Below, piece by piece: positions 58,301-63,951 of a stretch of DNA of 64,000 nucleotides. Within the stretch, counting starts at the first letter, position 1. Each line of letters starts with the position of its first letter. The notes under the pieces were generated by a model. It made no database searches. It was not told where the DNA came from and worked only from the letters and a program-made list of their open reading frames with translations. This stretch comes from Malaciobacter halophilus (GTDB lineage: Bacteria; Campylobacterota; Campylobacteria; Campylobacterales; Arcobacteraceae), in NCBI RefSeq assembly GCF_002837275.1, contig NZ_NXIF01000026.1, positions 36,645 to 100,644 on the forward strand, in the 5' to 3' direction. Both the position numbers and the translations under genes were made by a program.

Positions 58301-59010
58301 AGAATTTTGAAAACATAAGGTTATCTTTAAGGGATGCTCAAAATTATTGGTTAAAAATAAAAAATATGCTAGATGAGGATCATGCAAATATATTTTCACG
58401 CTCTCAAGATTCTACTTTAGATGATTTTATTTTGGAAATGATGCGTTTAATATCTTTAGAACTATTAGAGCGTAGAGAAAATATTAAAGAAAAAAATACG
58501 AAATTATATATTGAAGATATGATTAATGACTGGGTAACTTCATTAATAAATCAACGAATGGATTTTATTCAATGGAGTGCTAGGGATCAATCAAGAGGTG
58601 GTAAATCAGCAAGTAGTAATGCAAATAGAAAAGGTTCTGGAGAAAGAGATATTATAGTATCTAATCAATCAAAAAATGATCTTTTTTTAATAGAGGCTTT
58701 TCGATTATTTGGGTGCACAAAACAGACTATCAAAACACATATGGATAAATTAGATGGATACAATGCCAAAGGGTGTAGAGTGTTAATTGTTTTGGTTTAT
58801 TGCAAAGTGAATGATTTCCCAAAACTATGTAGTGATTATAAAGATTATTTAGCACAACAACAATACAAAAATTTTGATCCAATTGATTTATATACACACT
58901 CTTTTTTAGATGTTGATTCTAGAGAACTTAGGCTCAAAATTTTTAAAGAAATAAGAAAGAAAAATCAAAATGATATAGTTTTATATCATCTATTATGTGA
59001 TTTTAATTGA
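55318..59010 (+). CDS. Giant helical protein with nuclease-like C-terminus, 1230 aa
   Basis: Unrecognised as a whole. About 1100 residues look like an alpha-solenoid, with repeated amphipathic helices (for example WNQSLDIFFSFFKNL, NELIDKAIEKDFG, EKFLKYWKQIPEYLQ) and no membrane segment. The C-terminal 125 residues are preceded by a glycine/serine-rich linker (SRGGKSASSNANRKGSGE). They contain GERDIIV (Asp1111) and FLIEAFRL (Glu1126), the spacing of PD-(D/E)xK nucleases, though the usual Lys is not obvious. Its gene is two bases behind the previous one. It is the likely scaffold or sensor of the ATPase/nuclease module. Confidence 0.65.
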   Translation: MLQHIQYELIQDLYKKLYLYKNNTFEKDHIYDFKNNDAQIVSKILIKSKLNFQLDKETINSFLSGKRKVKNLSTNDEINIQSSVTLDELENFSLIWFVNDKARVPYSYKNEDNLTIQKTVNDLSSLIYGLNDYERSELQITKDELLQISKSFDSLDYLESRYNNKFTFKFLYEDIKPIGSELWKLLYLQNKSKKEAFEKWLDLMSNAFDYRDIINLDFENEKSKNAFLDEIVEYILSSKELQEPWTDTYKKLYLEATRHHHSVYEHNPALPNELKELNPNKNILDAFLWWNSKAITDRLFPMGISIYENLIYFIVKNDSYLPDENLSFYRTKKLFDNCLNRPFLAGQLLTKFFNDSLIPFYLSNRNTLVIGMMHILSNNNTPNLRTDTNDYMIQWKKIIWNQSLDIFFSFFKNLSNKEEVARIISELLILLSEDVYSQNNRTISYLTITFEYLEKIQTRIVTNQPKEFLLKVILNELIDKAIEKDFGNNFCFSLPYEKINLLLWLLSKVYQESLAVNNNCKTTDLASKIINEVLRLYTSSINEALESSNGLQEDEKLSRFNWALVLELSTNNQKKAFLDVGKQLLKNIPIADDAIYPKLKTIRVHLKLLLSLYTSASIGDKSEIEKAILETVKCLTDTQNWKSDIFQAFLERDNNMMFESFAQISNQFSDKGKEEFDSHVLNNASTANLFKLLKHTASKKRKKQIINELTKRQISEEDFTSIPEIIGCLVLSLNEVDLQDYSDSLLYIFEQNQRGNYYTKTLQEIKYKSTVVKIFNQKVLKRDERIKKINQVENPFNDKKNFGNPNQSMQAEVDRYRKFLIGLLYFEDEPQTTYNCLKALLDDSIQPSYASNMLNARYKIIEKKFQRDDKRYLEAYKNAIEEWENYSKLFLNHILDKYEYLLLLEGYQIINNSEKFLKYWKQIPEYLQKDLDVVPIRCKFLQKERLSHIALEYLDEVIQFHGELDTQEQAKLENIRKELNENLEVQYLTKFEPKENFENIRLSLRDAQNYWLKIKNMLDEDHANIFSRSQDSTLDDFILEMMRLISLELLERRENIKEKNTKLYIEDMINDWVTSLINQRMDFIQWSARDQSRGGKSASSNANRKGSGERDIIVSNQSKNDLFLIEAFRLFGCTKQTIKTHMDKLDGYNAKGCRVLIVLVYCKVNDFPKLCSDYKDYLAQQQYKNFDPIDLYTHSFLDVDSRELRLKIFKEIRKKNQNDIVLYHLLCDFN

Positions 59011-59035
59011 GCTGAAACAAAAACTTATAAAAGGC

Positions 59036-59055
59036 TGTCAATAACGGTATTGACA
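59036..59055. terminator. Hairpin after the five-gene defence operon
   Basis: TGTCAATA and TATTGACA arms (perfect 8 bp) with loop ACGG, 26 bases after the stop of the 1230-aa gene. There is no U-tract, so it may stabilise the mRNA end more than terminate. Confidence 0.5.
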
Positions 59056-59191
59056 CTCAAAAAGAATTAAAGAAATTTAGATTTTTCAAGACATAAATTT
59101 AAGTAAAATCTAAAAAAATATACTTTAAAATTTCAATACTGGTGATACATAGTGATCATCAGTAACACGAGCTGATAAAGCTAGTGTACTC

Positions 59192-59228
59192 ATGACATAA
59201 GGATTTTTGATGGGTTGCCTTTTGTCAT
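59192..59228. repeat. Stem-loop in the structured region
   Basis: ATGACA-t-AAGG (59192-59202) pairs with CCTT-t-TGTCAT (59218-59228), ten pairs and one T/T mismatch, with a 15-base loop. Confidence 0.45.
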
Positions 59229-59299
59229 CATGATATTTAAGATGTATTGAATGTAAAAGTAAATCAAAATACTAGTTAGATTTGCTAAATGGATAGATA

Positions 59300-59313
59300 A
59301 ACAGTGCACTGTT
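59300..59313. promoter_or_regulatory. Perfect 14-bp palindrome, candidate operator
   Basis: AACAGTGCACTGTT, a perfect dyad about 175 bases upstream of the AlpA-like gene. Its GC content is well above the surrounding sequence, which suits a repressor site. Confidence 0.4.
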
Positions 59314-59347
59314 AATATGTAATTATGAAATGCAAACAGTATGGATC

Positions 59348-59412
59348 GCTGATGAATGATCCACCTTTGATTTAAGCAAAGGTTCAGTCCTAACCCATCA
59401 GCTTAATCAAAG
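59348..59412 (+). ncRNA. Predicted structured RNA element in the AlpA-like leader
   Basis: Outer stem GCTGATG (59348-59354) with CATCAGC (59396-59402). Inside it is a 7-bp hairpin, ACCTTTG (59363-59369) with CAAAGGT (59377-59383). The sequence CTTTGATTTAAG within the hairpin can also pair with CTTAATCAAAG just downstream (59402-59412), giving a rival fold. Two exclusive folds in a leader suggest a regulatory RNA switch. No known riboswitch class recognised. Confidence 0.4.
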
Positions 59413-59463
59413 TGCCTAAAATGTAGAGATGGAAAGTATGGAAATTAGTAACTAGTTTTTCAG

Positions 59464-59483
59464 CTCCTTTAAAGTCAAAGGAG
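59464..59483 (+). promoter_or_regulatory. Hairpin sequestering the AlpA-like ribosome-binding site
   Basis: CTCCTTT (59464-59470) pairs perfectly with AAAGGAG (59477-59483), which is the Shine-Dalgarno of the ATG at 59489. The loop is six bases. Translation would be blocked unless the stem is opened. Confidence 0.6.
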
Positions 59484-59488
59484 TAAAA

Positions 59489-59719
59489 ATGAATAATCTA
59501 AGCCATACGTTATATCTAGACTATGGGTACATGTTAACTAAGAAAGATTTAGCCGAAGTGCTTGGAGTAAGTCTTTCTACTGTTAACAGAAGACTATCTT
59601 TGGGAGGTGATACTTTACCACCCTATCAAAAAGTAGGGCGACAGTATCGTTTTCCAGTTCGTGGTGTTGCAGAGTATATCGAAAATACTATGAACAAAGA
59701 AAAAGGTTTTGCTTCATGA
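59489..59719 (+). CDS. AlpA/excisionase-type helix-turn-helix regulator, 76 aa
   Basis: Small winged helix-turn-helix protein. MLTKKDLAEVLGVSLSTVNR is the DNA-recognition part, followed by PPYQKVGRQYRFPVRGVAEYI, the wing typical of AlpA and excisionase-like proteins. These regulators switch on excision or replication of islands and satellites. The ribosome-binding site is hidden in a hairpin, so expression is probably conditional. It overlaps the downstream ATPase gene by four bases. Confidence 0.8.
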   Translation: MNNLSHTLYLDYGYMLTKKDLAEVLGVSLSTVNRRLSLGGDTLPPYQKVGRQYRFPVRGVAEYIENTMNKEKGFAS

Positions 59720-61128
59720 GTCAGTTAGAAAACTGGCTCAAGGCAGAGCCTATTATTAAAAATACAACACCTATTTTATCAAAAGTTCCATCAAGTTTAG
59801 TAAAGTTAATACAGATTGCAGATAAAAAAACGTTTGTTTCAACGGATGTTTTAGCTATTACCTCATTGAGTGTTTTAGCACCTCTTTGCAATGGTATCAA
59901 ACTTTTTCGAAATCTTGATGATATAGATGGAGATAGAGTAGTTGTATATGTTGCTTCATTTTTTAGAAGTGGAGGTGGGAAAACAAGTGCAGTAAATCTT
60001 TTAAAAGATGCTTTTTTAGGTTGGCTAGATGAGTATTATGCTAAAAAATATGAGACAAATGAAAAGTTAAAAGAAGAGCTTGAAAAAGAGTTAGAAGTTT
60101 GTAAAGATATTCAAGAAAAAAAGCTTCTAATTAAAAAGCTCAATGCTTTAAAAAATGGTGTAGATGTCTTTATACCCAATGCAACAGAAGCAGGATTAAA
60201 GGAGAGTCTAAAAAATGGCTCTACTCCCTTAATTACCCTAGATAATCTGGGCAAAATGATTGCTATTTCAAAAAGAAATGAGCATGTGGGACAACTTCTT
60301 AAAATGGTTGATGAGATATTTGACAGTGCAAACTGTTTAACCAATAGAACAGTTTCACAAGGTAGAACTCAAAATATCAAAATAGGTGGTTTGGGACTTT
60401 ATGCTGCATCTACATTGGGAAACTCTGGCTTATCGTCAAGAATGATTCAAGAAGGTCTTGAAGATGGACTTTTAAATCGATTTTTGATTGTATTTCAGCA
60501 AGAGATTAATAAAAATATACCTTTTGAAAAGTATTTGAGTAAAGAAGAGCTAAAAGAGTTTGTTGTTTTTGCTAAAAAATTCTATGTTTACGCCTCTAAA
60601 CATAATTTACTTTTAAGTGAAGAGGCAAAGCAAGAAGCTATAAAGTTTAATACAAAAATCAGCAAAGAGTTTCGAACAAAATACTCCATAGGGGATGAAA
60701 CATCTGGATTTAGCTCAAGAAGTATTACAATGCTTTACAGAATTGCTATCATCTTTCATATAGCTCAAAACTGTTTCAGTGAGTCTCATGAAAATATTGA
60801 AGCTATACTAGATAAAACAATGAGTTTTGATAGAGAAGTAGTTTTAATATCAAAAGAGACAATGCAATGTGCAATTGATTTTTTGGACTATGTAAAGAAG
60901 GAGCATACATTTAAGATATTAGATGTTGCAAATCAAAATAGTAAAAAATCTACCCCGCAAAAAGTTTTTGAAGCGATTCAAAGATTATGTGATAAAAACA
61001 GGCGTTGTACGATTCGAGAAATTACACAATCTTCAAAAGTAACTCAAAAAGATGGATTACTACAGATACTTGATGACCTAGTTTCGATTGAAAAAATAAA
61101 AAAAGAGAGTGAATATTACACTCTCTAA
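59716..61128 (+). CDS. DUF3987/YfjI-like ATPase of the mobile element, 470 aa
   Basis: N-terminal SQLENWLKAEPIIKNTTP is followed by a RecA-like core with the Walker A-type SFFRSGGGKTSAV (about 76-88), a coiled coil (about 100-145), and later segments DNLGKMIAISKR and LGLYAASTLGN. The C-terminus (about 415-470) is a winged helix (RRCTIREITQSSKVTQKDGL). DUF3987 proteins are common replication- or maintenance-linked proteins of phage satellites and islands, often beside AlpA. The iteron-like repeats just downstream support a replication role. Function inferred. Confidence 0.7.
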   Translation: MSQLENWLKAEPIIKNTTPILSKVPSSLVKLIQIADKKTFVSTDVLAITSLSVLAPLCNGIKLFRNLDDIDGDRVVVYVASFFRSGGGKTSAVNLLKDAFLGWLDEYYAKKYETNEKLKEELEKELEVCKDIQEKKLLIKKLNALKNGVDVFIPNATEAGLKESLKNGSTPLITLDNLGKMIAISKRNEHVGQLLKMVDEIFDSANCLTNRTVSQGRTQNIKIGGLGLYAASTLGNSGLSSRMIQEGLEDGLLNRFLIVFQQEINKNIPFEKYLSKEELKEFVVFAKKFYVYASKHNLLLSEEAKQEAIKFNTKISKEFRTKYSIGDETSGFSSRSITMLYRIAIIFHIAQNCFSESHENIEAILDKTMSFDREVVLISKETMQCAIDFLDYVKKEHTFKILDVANQNSKKSTPQKVFEAIQRLCDKNRRCTIREITQSSKVTQKDGLLQILDDLVSIEKIKKESEYYTL

Positions 61129-61146
61129 GTCAACAATCAACAAATG

Positions 61147-61175
61147 CTCAAAAGCCTTTAAATTTCGCTTTTGAG
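61147..61175. terminator. Hairpin after the DUF3987-like gene
   Basis: CTCAAAAGC (61147-61155) pairs perfectly with GCTTTTGAG (61167-61175). T-rich sequence (TGTTTCTTTG) follows, so weak termination is likely. Confidence 0.55.
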
Positions 61176-61190
61176 TGTTTCTTTGCATGT

Positions 61191-61294
61191 TTTCAACAGT
61201 TTCAACATTTAAAGTGTTGAAATTTGTTGATTACCTTCTTTCAACACACTACTTCCTTTAATATGAAGATAAATTAAAATGTTGAATGTTGAAA
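61191..61294. repeat. TTTCAACA repeat array, candidate iterons
   Basis: Five exact TTTCAACA copies: plus orientation at 61191, 61200 and 61239, and inverted (TGTTGAAA) at 61215 and 61287. Two near copies start at 61225 and 61280. The 61200 and 61215 copies form an 8-bp hairpin. Clustered mixed-orientation 8-mers next to a replication-type ATPase look like an origin or arm-type protein-binding sites. Confidence 0.55.
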
Positions 61295-61313
61295 ATACTA
61301 AGGGTATATTTAA

Positions 61314-61342
61314 TTCAAAAAATACACGAATCAAGGTATAAT
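61314..61342 (+). promoter_or_regulatory. Outward promoter at the right end of the element
   Basis: -35 TTCAAA (61314-61319), 17-base spacer, -10 TATAAT (61337-61342). The -10 box lies inside a 13-base dyad GGTATA-A-TATACC (61335-61347), a likely operator. It fires toward the right repeat and pabA. Confidence 0.5.
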
Positions 61343-61361
61343 ATACCCAAATTTATCCATA

Positions 61362-61385
61362 AGGGTAGATTTTGGGTAGTTTTTG
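61362..61385. repeat. Right direct repeat, candidate attR core
   Basis: 24 bases with GGGTAG twice, matching the left repeat (36451-36474) at 22 of 24 positions, same orientation. Confidence 0.65.
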
Positions 61386-61441
61386 ACTATCTAAGAAAAT
61401 TTATAAAATTTGAAAAGCCTTTAATATAGGGGTTTTTAAGG
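61386..61441. repeat. Right copy of the terminal inverted repeat
   Basis: Begins ACTATCTAAG directly after the right direct repeat and ends GGGGTTTTTAAGG. Its reverse complement aligns with 36355-36409. It also places a GC-rich hairpin-like arm just before pabA. Confidence 0.6.
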
Positions 61442-61453
61442 GAAAAATAAAAT

Positions 61454-62023
61454 ATGATTTTAATGATTGATAATTATGATTCTTTTACTTATAATATAGT
61501 TCAATATTGTAAAGAATTAGGTGCAAATTTAAAAATTATAAGAAATGATGAGCTAAGTGTTGAAGAGATAAAAAAACTAAATCCAGAAAAAATTATTATT
61601 TCTCCTGGTCCTGCTACTCCTGATGATGCTGGAGTATGCTTAGAAGTAATTGAAAAATTTGCTGATACTACTCCTATTTTTGGAATATGTTTAGGACATC
61701 AAAGTATTGCACAAGTATTTGGTGCAAATGTGATAAAAGCAAAAAATATGATGCATGGAAAAACATCAAAAATAAAAAAGTGCTTTGATACACCTATTTT
61801 TAAAAATATACCAAATGAGTTTACTCAGACAAGGTATCACTCTTTAACAGTTGATAAAAATAGTATTACAGAAGATATTATACCTACATCATATAGTTTA
61901 GATGATGAAGAGATTATGTCATTACAAATAAAAGATAAAAAAATTTATGGAGTACAATTTCATCCAGAATCTATAATGAGTGAATATGGATATGAGATGA
62001 TTGATAATTTTCTAAAATTATGA
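61454..62023 (+). CDS. Glutamine amidotransferase of anthranilate/aminodeoxychorismate synthase
   Basis: A 189-aa class I amidotransferase subunit (PabA/TrpG type). It has MILMIDNYDSFTYNIVQY, the oxyanion-hole segment ISPGPATPDDAG, the nucleophile Cys79 in GICLGHQ and the His170/Glu172 pair in HPES. It releases ammonia from glutamine for chorismate amination in folate (PABA) or tryptophan synthesis. No trp genes adjoin, so the folate role (pabA) is favoured. Its upstream region is the right end of the mobile element, so the element's outward promoter may now drive it. Confidence 0.88.
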   Translation: MILMIDNYDSFTYNIVQYCKELGANLKIIRNDELSVEEIKKLNPEKIIISPGPATPDDAGVCLEVIEKFADTTPIFGICLGHQSIAQVFGANVIKAKNMMHGKTSKIKKCFDTPIFKNIPNEFTQTRYHSLTVDKNSITEDIIPTSYSLDDEEIMSLQIKDKKIYGVQFHPESIMSEYGYEMIDNFLKL

Positions 62024-63222
62024 TAGATACAACTAATCAATACAATAAAATTGTTTATACAACCTTAATAGTCACTACAATTGTATTGATTTTTGTATCA
62101 AATACTTTAAGTATTTCTTATAAAGAGGCTTTGAATTTTTTTGAAAATAACTCTTTATTATCTCTTTTGACCAATGTATCAACTTCAATTTTTGGACAAA
62201 ATGATATAGCATTAAGGTTACCTTTTATCACATTTTATTTTTCAAGTGTTATTTTAATCTACTTAAATACAAAAACATATTTTAAATATCAAAGTGATAG
62301 GGTGGCATCAACTATAATTTTTATGTTTTTACCAGGAGTTTTAAGTGCTTCTCTTTTAGTTAATAGTGCAATTGTAGTAACTTTTTGTACACTTTTTTAT
62401 ATATATTATTATCAAAAAACACAAAAACATAATTATGTTTTTTTAATTGCGTTTTTATTTGTTGATAATTCATTTGCAATATTTTTCTTAGCAATATTTT
62501 TTTATTCATTAAGTAAAAGAGATAATCTAATGATTTATGTAAGTTTGATTTTATTTGGATTATCTATGGGAGTGTATGGGTTTGAAAGTACTGGAAAACC
62601 TAAAGGTTTTTTTATTGATACCTTTGCTATTTATGCTTCTATTTTTTCTCCTTTTTTATTTTTATACTTTTTTTATTCACTTTATAGAATGGGAATAAAA
62701 AAGCAAACTTCTTTTATTTGGTATATAAGTGCAACTGCTTTAATATTTTCTATTGTATTTTCTTTTAGACAAAAAATTTATATTGAAGATTATGCACCTT
62801 ACGTTGTTATTGCTATTCCTTTAATGTTAAAATTATTTATGCATTCATATAGAGTTAGATTAAAGCAATTTAGAAAGAAACACTTCTATTTTGCACTTTT
62901 AGTTCTAATAACATTATCTTTGAATATTTTTATTACCATTTTTAATAAACCTTTATATTTAGTTTTAGATAATCCAAAAAAACATTTTGTATATAAATAT
63001 CATTTAGTAAAAGAGTTAAGTGAAAAATTAAAAGAACTAAATATAAATCACATATCATCAAATGATGAAGAGTTATTATTAAGACTTAGATTTTATAAAG
63101 TATATGAAGGTGATAAATATTTTATATCATTAAAAAAACTTGATAATTACGATATTAAAATCCCAATTGTATATTATGGAGTTGAAGTTGCAACTGCATA
63201 TATAAATAAAGAAGATGAATAA
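62020..63222 (+). CDS. Multi-span membrane protein, GT39/ArnT-like
   Basis: A 400-aa protein with about nine to ten hydrophobic segments. The N-terminal motif ISYKEALNFFENNSLLSLLT followed by FGQNDIALRLPFITFYF resembles the first periplasmic loop of GT-C glycosyltransferases of family 39, where an acidic residue is catalytic. The C-terminal soluble tail is about 90 residues. It overlaps pabA by ATGA and the pseudopilin by eight bases, so the three form one transcript. Sugar donor and acceptor unknown. Confidence 0.6.
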   Translation: MIDTTNQYNKIVYTTLIVTTIVLIFVSNTLSISYKEALNFFENNSLLSLLTNVSTSIFGQNDIALRLPFITFYFSSVILIYLNTKTYFKYQSDRVASTIIFMFLPGVLSASLLVNSAIVVTFCTLFYIYYYQKTQKHNYVFLIAFLFVDNSFAIFFLAIFFYSLSKRDNLMIYVSLILFGLSMGVYGFESTGKPKGFFIDTFAIYASIFSPFLFLYFFYSLYRMGIKKQTSFIWYISATALIFSIVFSFRQKIYIEDYAPYVVIAIPLMLKLFMHSYRVRLKQFRKKHFYFALLVLITLSLNIFITIFNKPLYLVLDNPKKHFVYKYHLVKELSEKLKELNINHISSNDEELLLRLRFYKVYEGDKYFISLKKLDNYDIKIPIVYYGVEVATAYINKEDE

Positions 63223-63853
63223 AAAATCATTCTCTTTATTAGAGCTTATATTTATACTTACTTTAATAACAATAATTACTGCTTCTTTTTATTCTAATAC
63301 TTCCTTTGAAAAATTGAAAGATAATAATATTGATACTGCAACAAATCGTTTAGTGTTATATTTAAAACAGACACGATATCAAGCTTTATTGGATGATAAA
63401 AAAGAGTTAGATGAACAAAAATGGCATAAAAAAAGATGGACATTGAAATTTTTTGAGTGTGATAAAAGTATTGGTGGAATATATTATGTAATATATAGTG
63501 ATGAAAATCTAAAAGGTCATCCAAATAAAAGTGAGAGTTTAAAAGATGCATTATCAAATAAATATATTTATAGTTCAAATAGCTGTGTGAATAGTTATGA
63601 TACATCAAAATATGTTTTGTTAACAAAAGTATTTGGAATACAAAAAGTAGATGTTAGTTGCAAAATGGATTCTTCTTTAGGAAAAATATCTTTTGGAAGT
63701 GATGGATGGGTTTATAAAAAGTTGAGTACAAATGAAAATGAACACTATAAATATAGATTAACAAAGCCTTGCATTATAAAACTTATAGATAAATATAATA
63801 ATAAAAGAGAAATTGTAATAGAACATGAAAGTGGATATATCTATAAAATATAG
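63215..63853 (+). CDS. Type II secretion/type IV pilus-like pseudopilin, 212 aa
   Basis: The N-terminus MNKKSFSLLELIFILTLITI is a class III signal peptide: a short basic leader, then F-S-L-L-E with the conserved Glu at +5, then a hydrophobic helix. A prepilin peptidase should cleave before Phe6. The C-terminal domain (about 45-212) is lysine- and tyrosine-rich with three cysteines, and is otherwise unfamiliar. It could be a minor pilin of an uptake or secretion apparatus. The partner genes are not in this window. Confidence 0.75.
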   Translation: MNKKSFSLLELIFILTLITIITASFYSNTSFEKLKDNNIDTATNRLVLYLKQTRYQALLDDKKELDEQKWHKKRWTLKFFECDKSIGGIYYVIYSDENLKGHPNKSESLKDALSNKYIYSSNSCVNSYDTSKYVLLTKVFGIQKVDVSCKMDSSLGKISFGSDGWVYKKLSTNENEHYKYRLTKPCIIKLIDKYNNKREIVIEHESGYIYKI

Positions 63854-63922
63854 AGAAAAAATAAAAAAAGAGGTAAAAAGCAGAAAAATTCAAAAATTTA
63901 AGCTGTAGTTAAGGGTAAAGGG

Positions 63923-63951
63923 TTGACAAGATAGATAAATTTGTCTATAAT
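63923..63951 (+). promoter_or_regulatory. Consensus sigma-70 promoter near the right edge
   Basis: Perfect TTGACA (63923-63928), exact 17-base spacer, perfect TATAAT (63946-63951). Such full consensus is rare in this phylum. Downstream CCCGTCC and a GAGGCTAAAAAGAGAAGC leader run to the window end with no start codon, which suggests a stable RNA operon (rRNA or tRNA) beyond the edge. Confidence 0.7.

Larger units (their letters stand above)
59011..59488. other. Structured non-coding region upstream of the AlpA-like gene
   Basis: About 480 bases with no credible gene but many dyads: a stem at 59036-59055, a mismatch-containing stem at 59192-59228, a 14-base palindrome at 59300-59313, a two-stem RNA-like element at 59348-59412 and a hairpin over the next gene's ribosome-binding site at 59464-59483. 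The base composition is less AT-rich than other gaps here. Confidence 0.6.
36451..61385. mobile_element. Integrative element (genomic island), about 24.9 kb
   Basis: Bounded by the 24-base direct repeats. It carries a tyrosine integrase at the left end, and an AlpA-type regulator plus a DUF3987-like ATPase at the right end. The cargo is dominated by restriction-modification, a toxin-antitoxin pair, a resolvase and putative anti-phage genes. There are no structural phage genes and no conjugation genes, so it looks like a satellite-like or mobilisable defence island. The exact ends are inferred from repeats; an empty-site genome would settle them. Confidence 0.75.
61129..61453. other. Right end of the element: hairpin, TTTCAACA repeats, promoter and attachment repeat
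   Basis: About 325 bases without a gene, holding in order a 9-bp hairpin (61147-61175), an array of TTTCAACA repeats (61191-61294), a promoter with an operator-like dyad over its -10 box (61314-61347), the right direct repeat (61362-61385) and the right inverted repeat (61386-61441). Confidence 0.6.

Noticed and set aside
59320..59400. GGTTCAGTCC segment as a tRNA T-arm
   Set aside because: No acceptor stem, anticodon arm or D-arm can be built around it; the dyads fold differently.
36485..61128. Prophage
   Set aside because: No capsid, terminase, portal, tail or lysis genes; only integrase, AlpA-like and DUF3987-like genes plus cargo.
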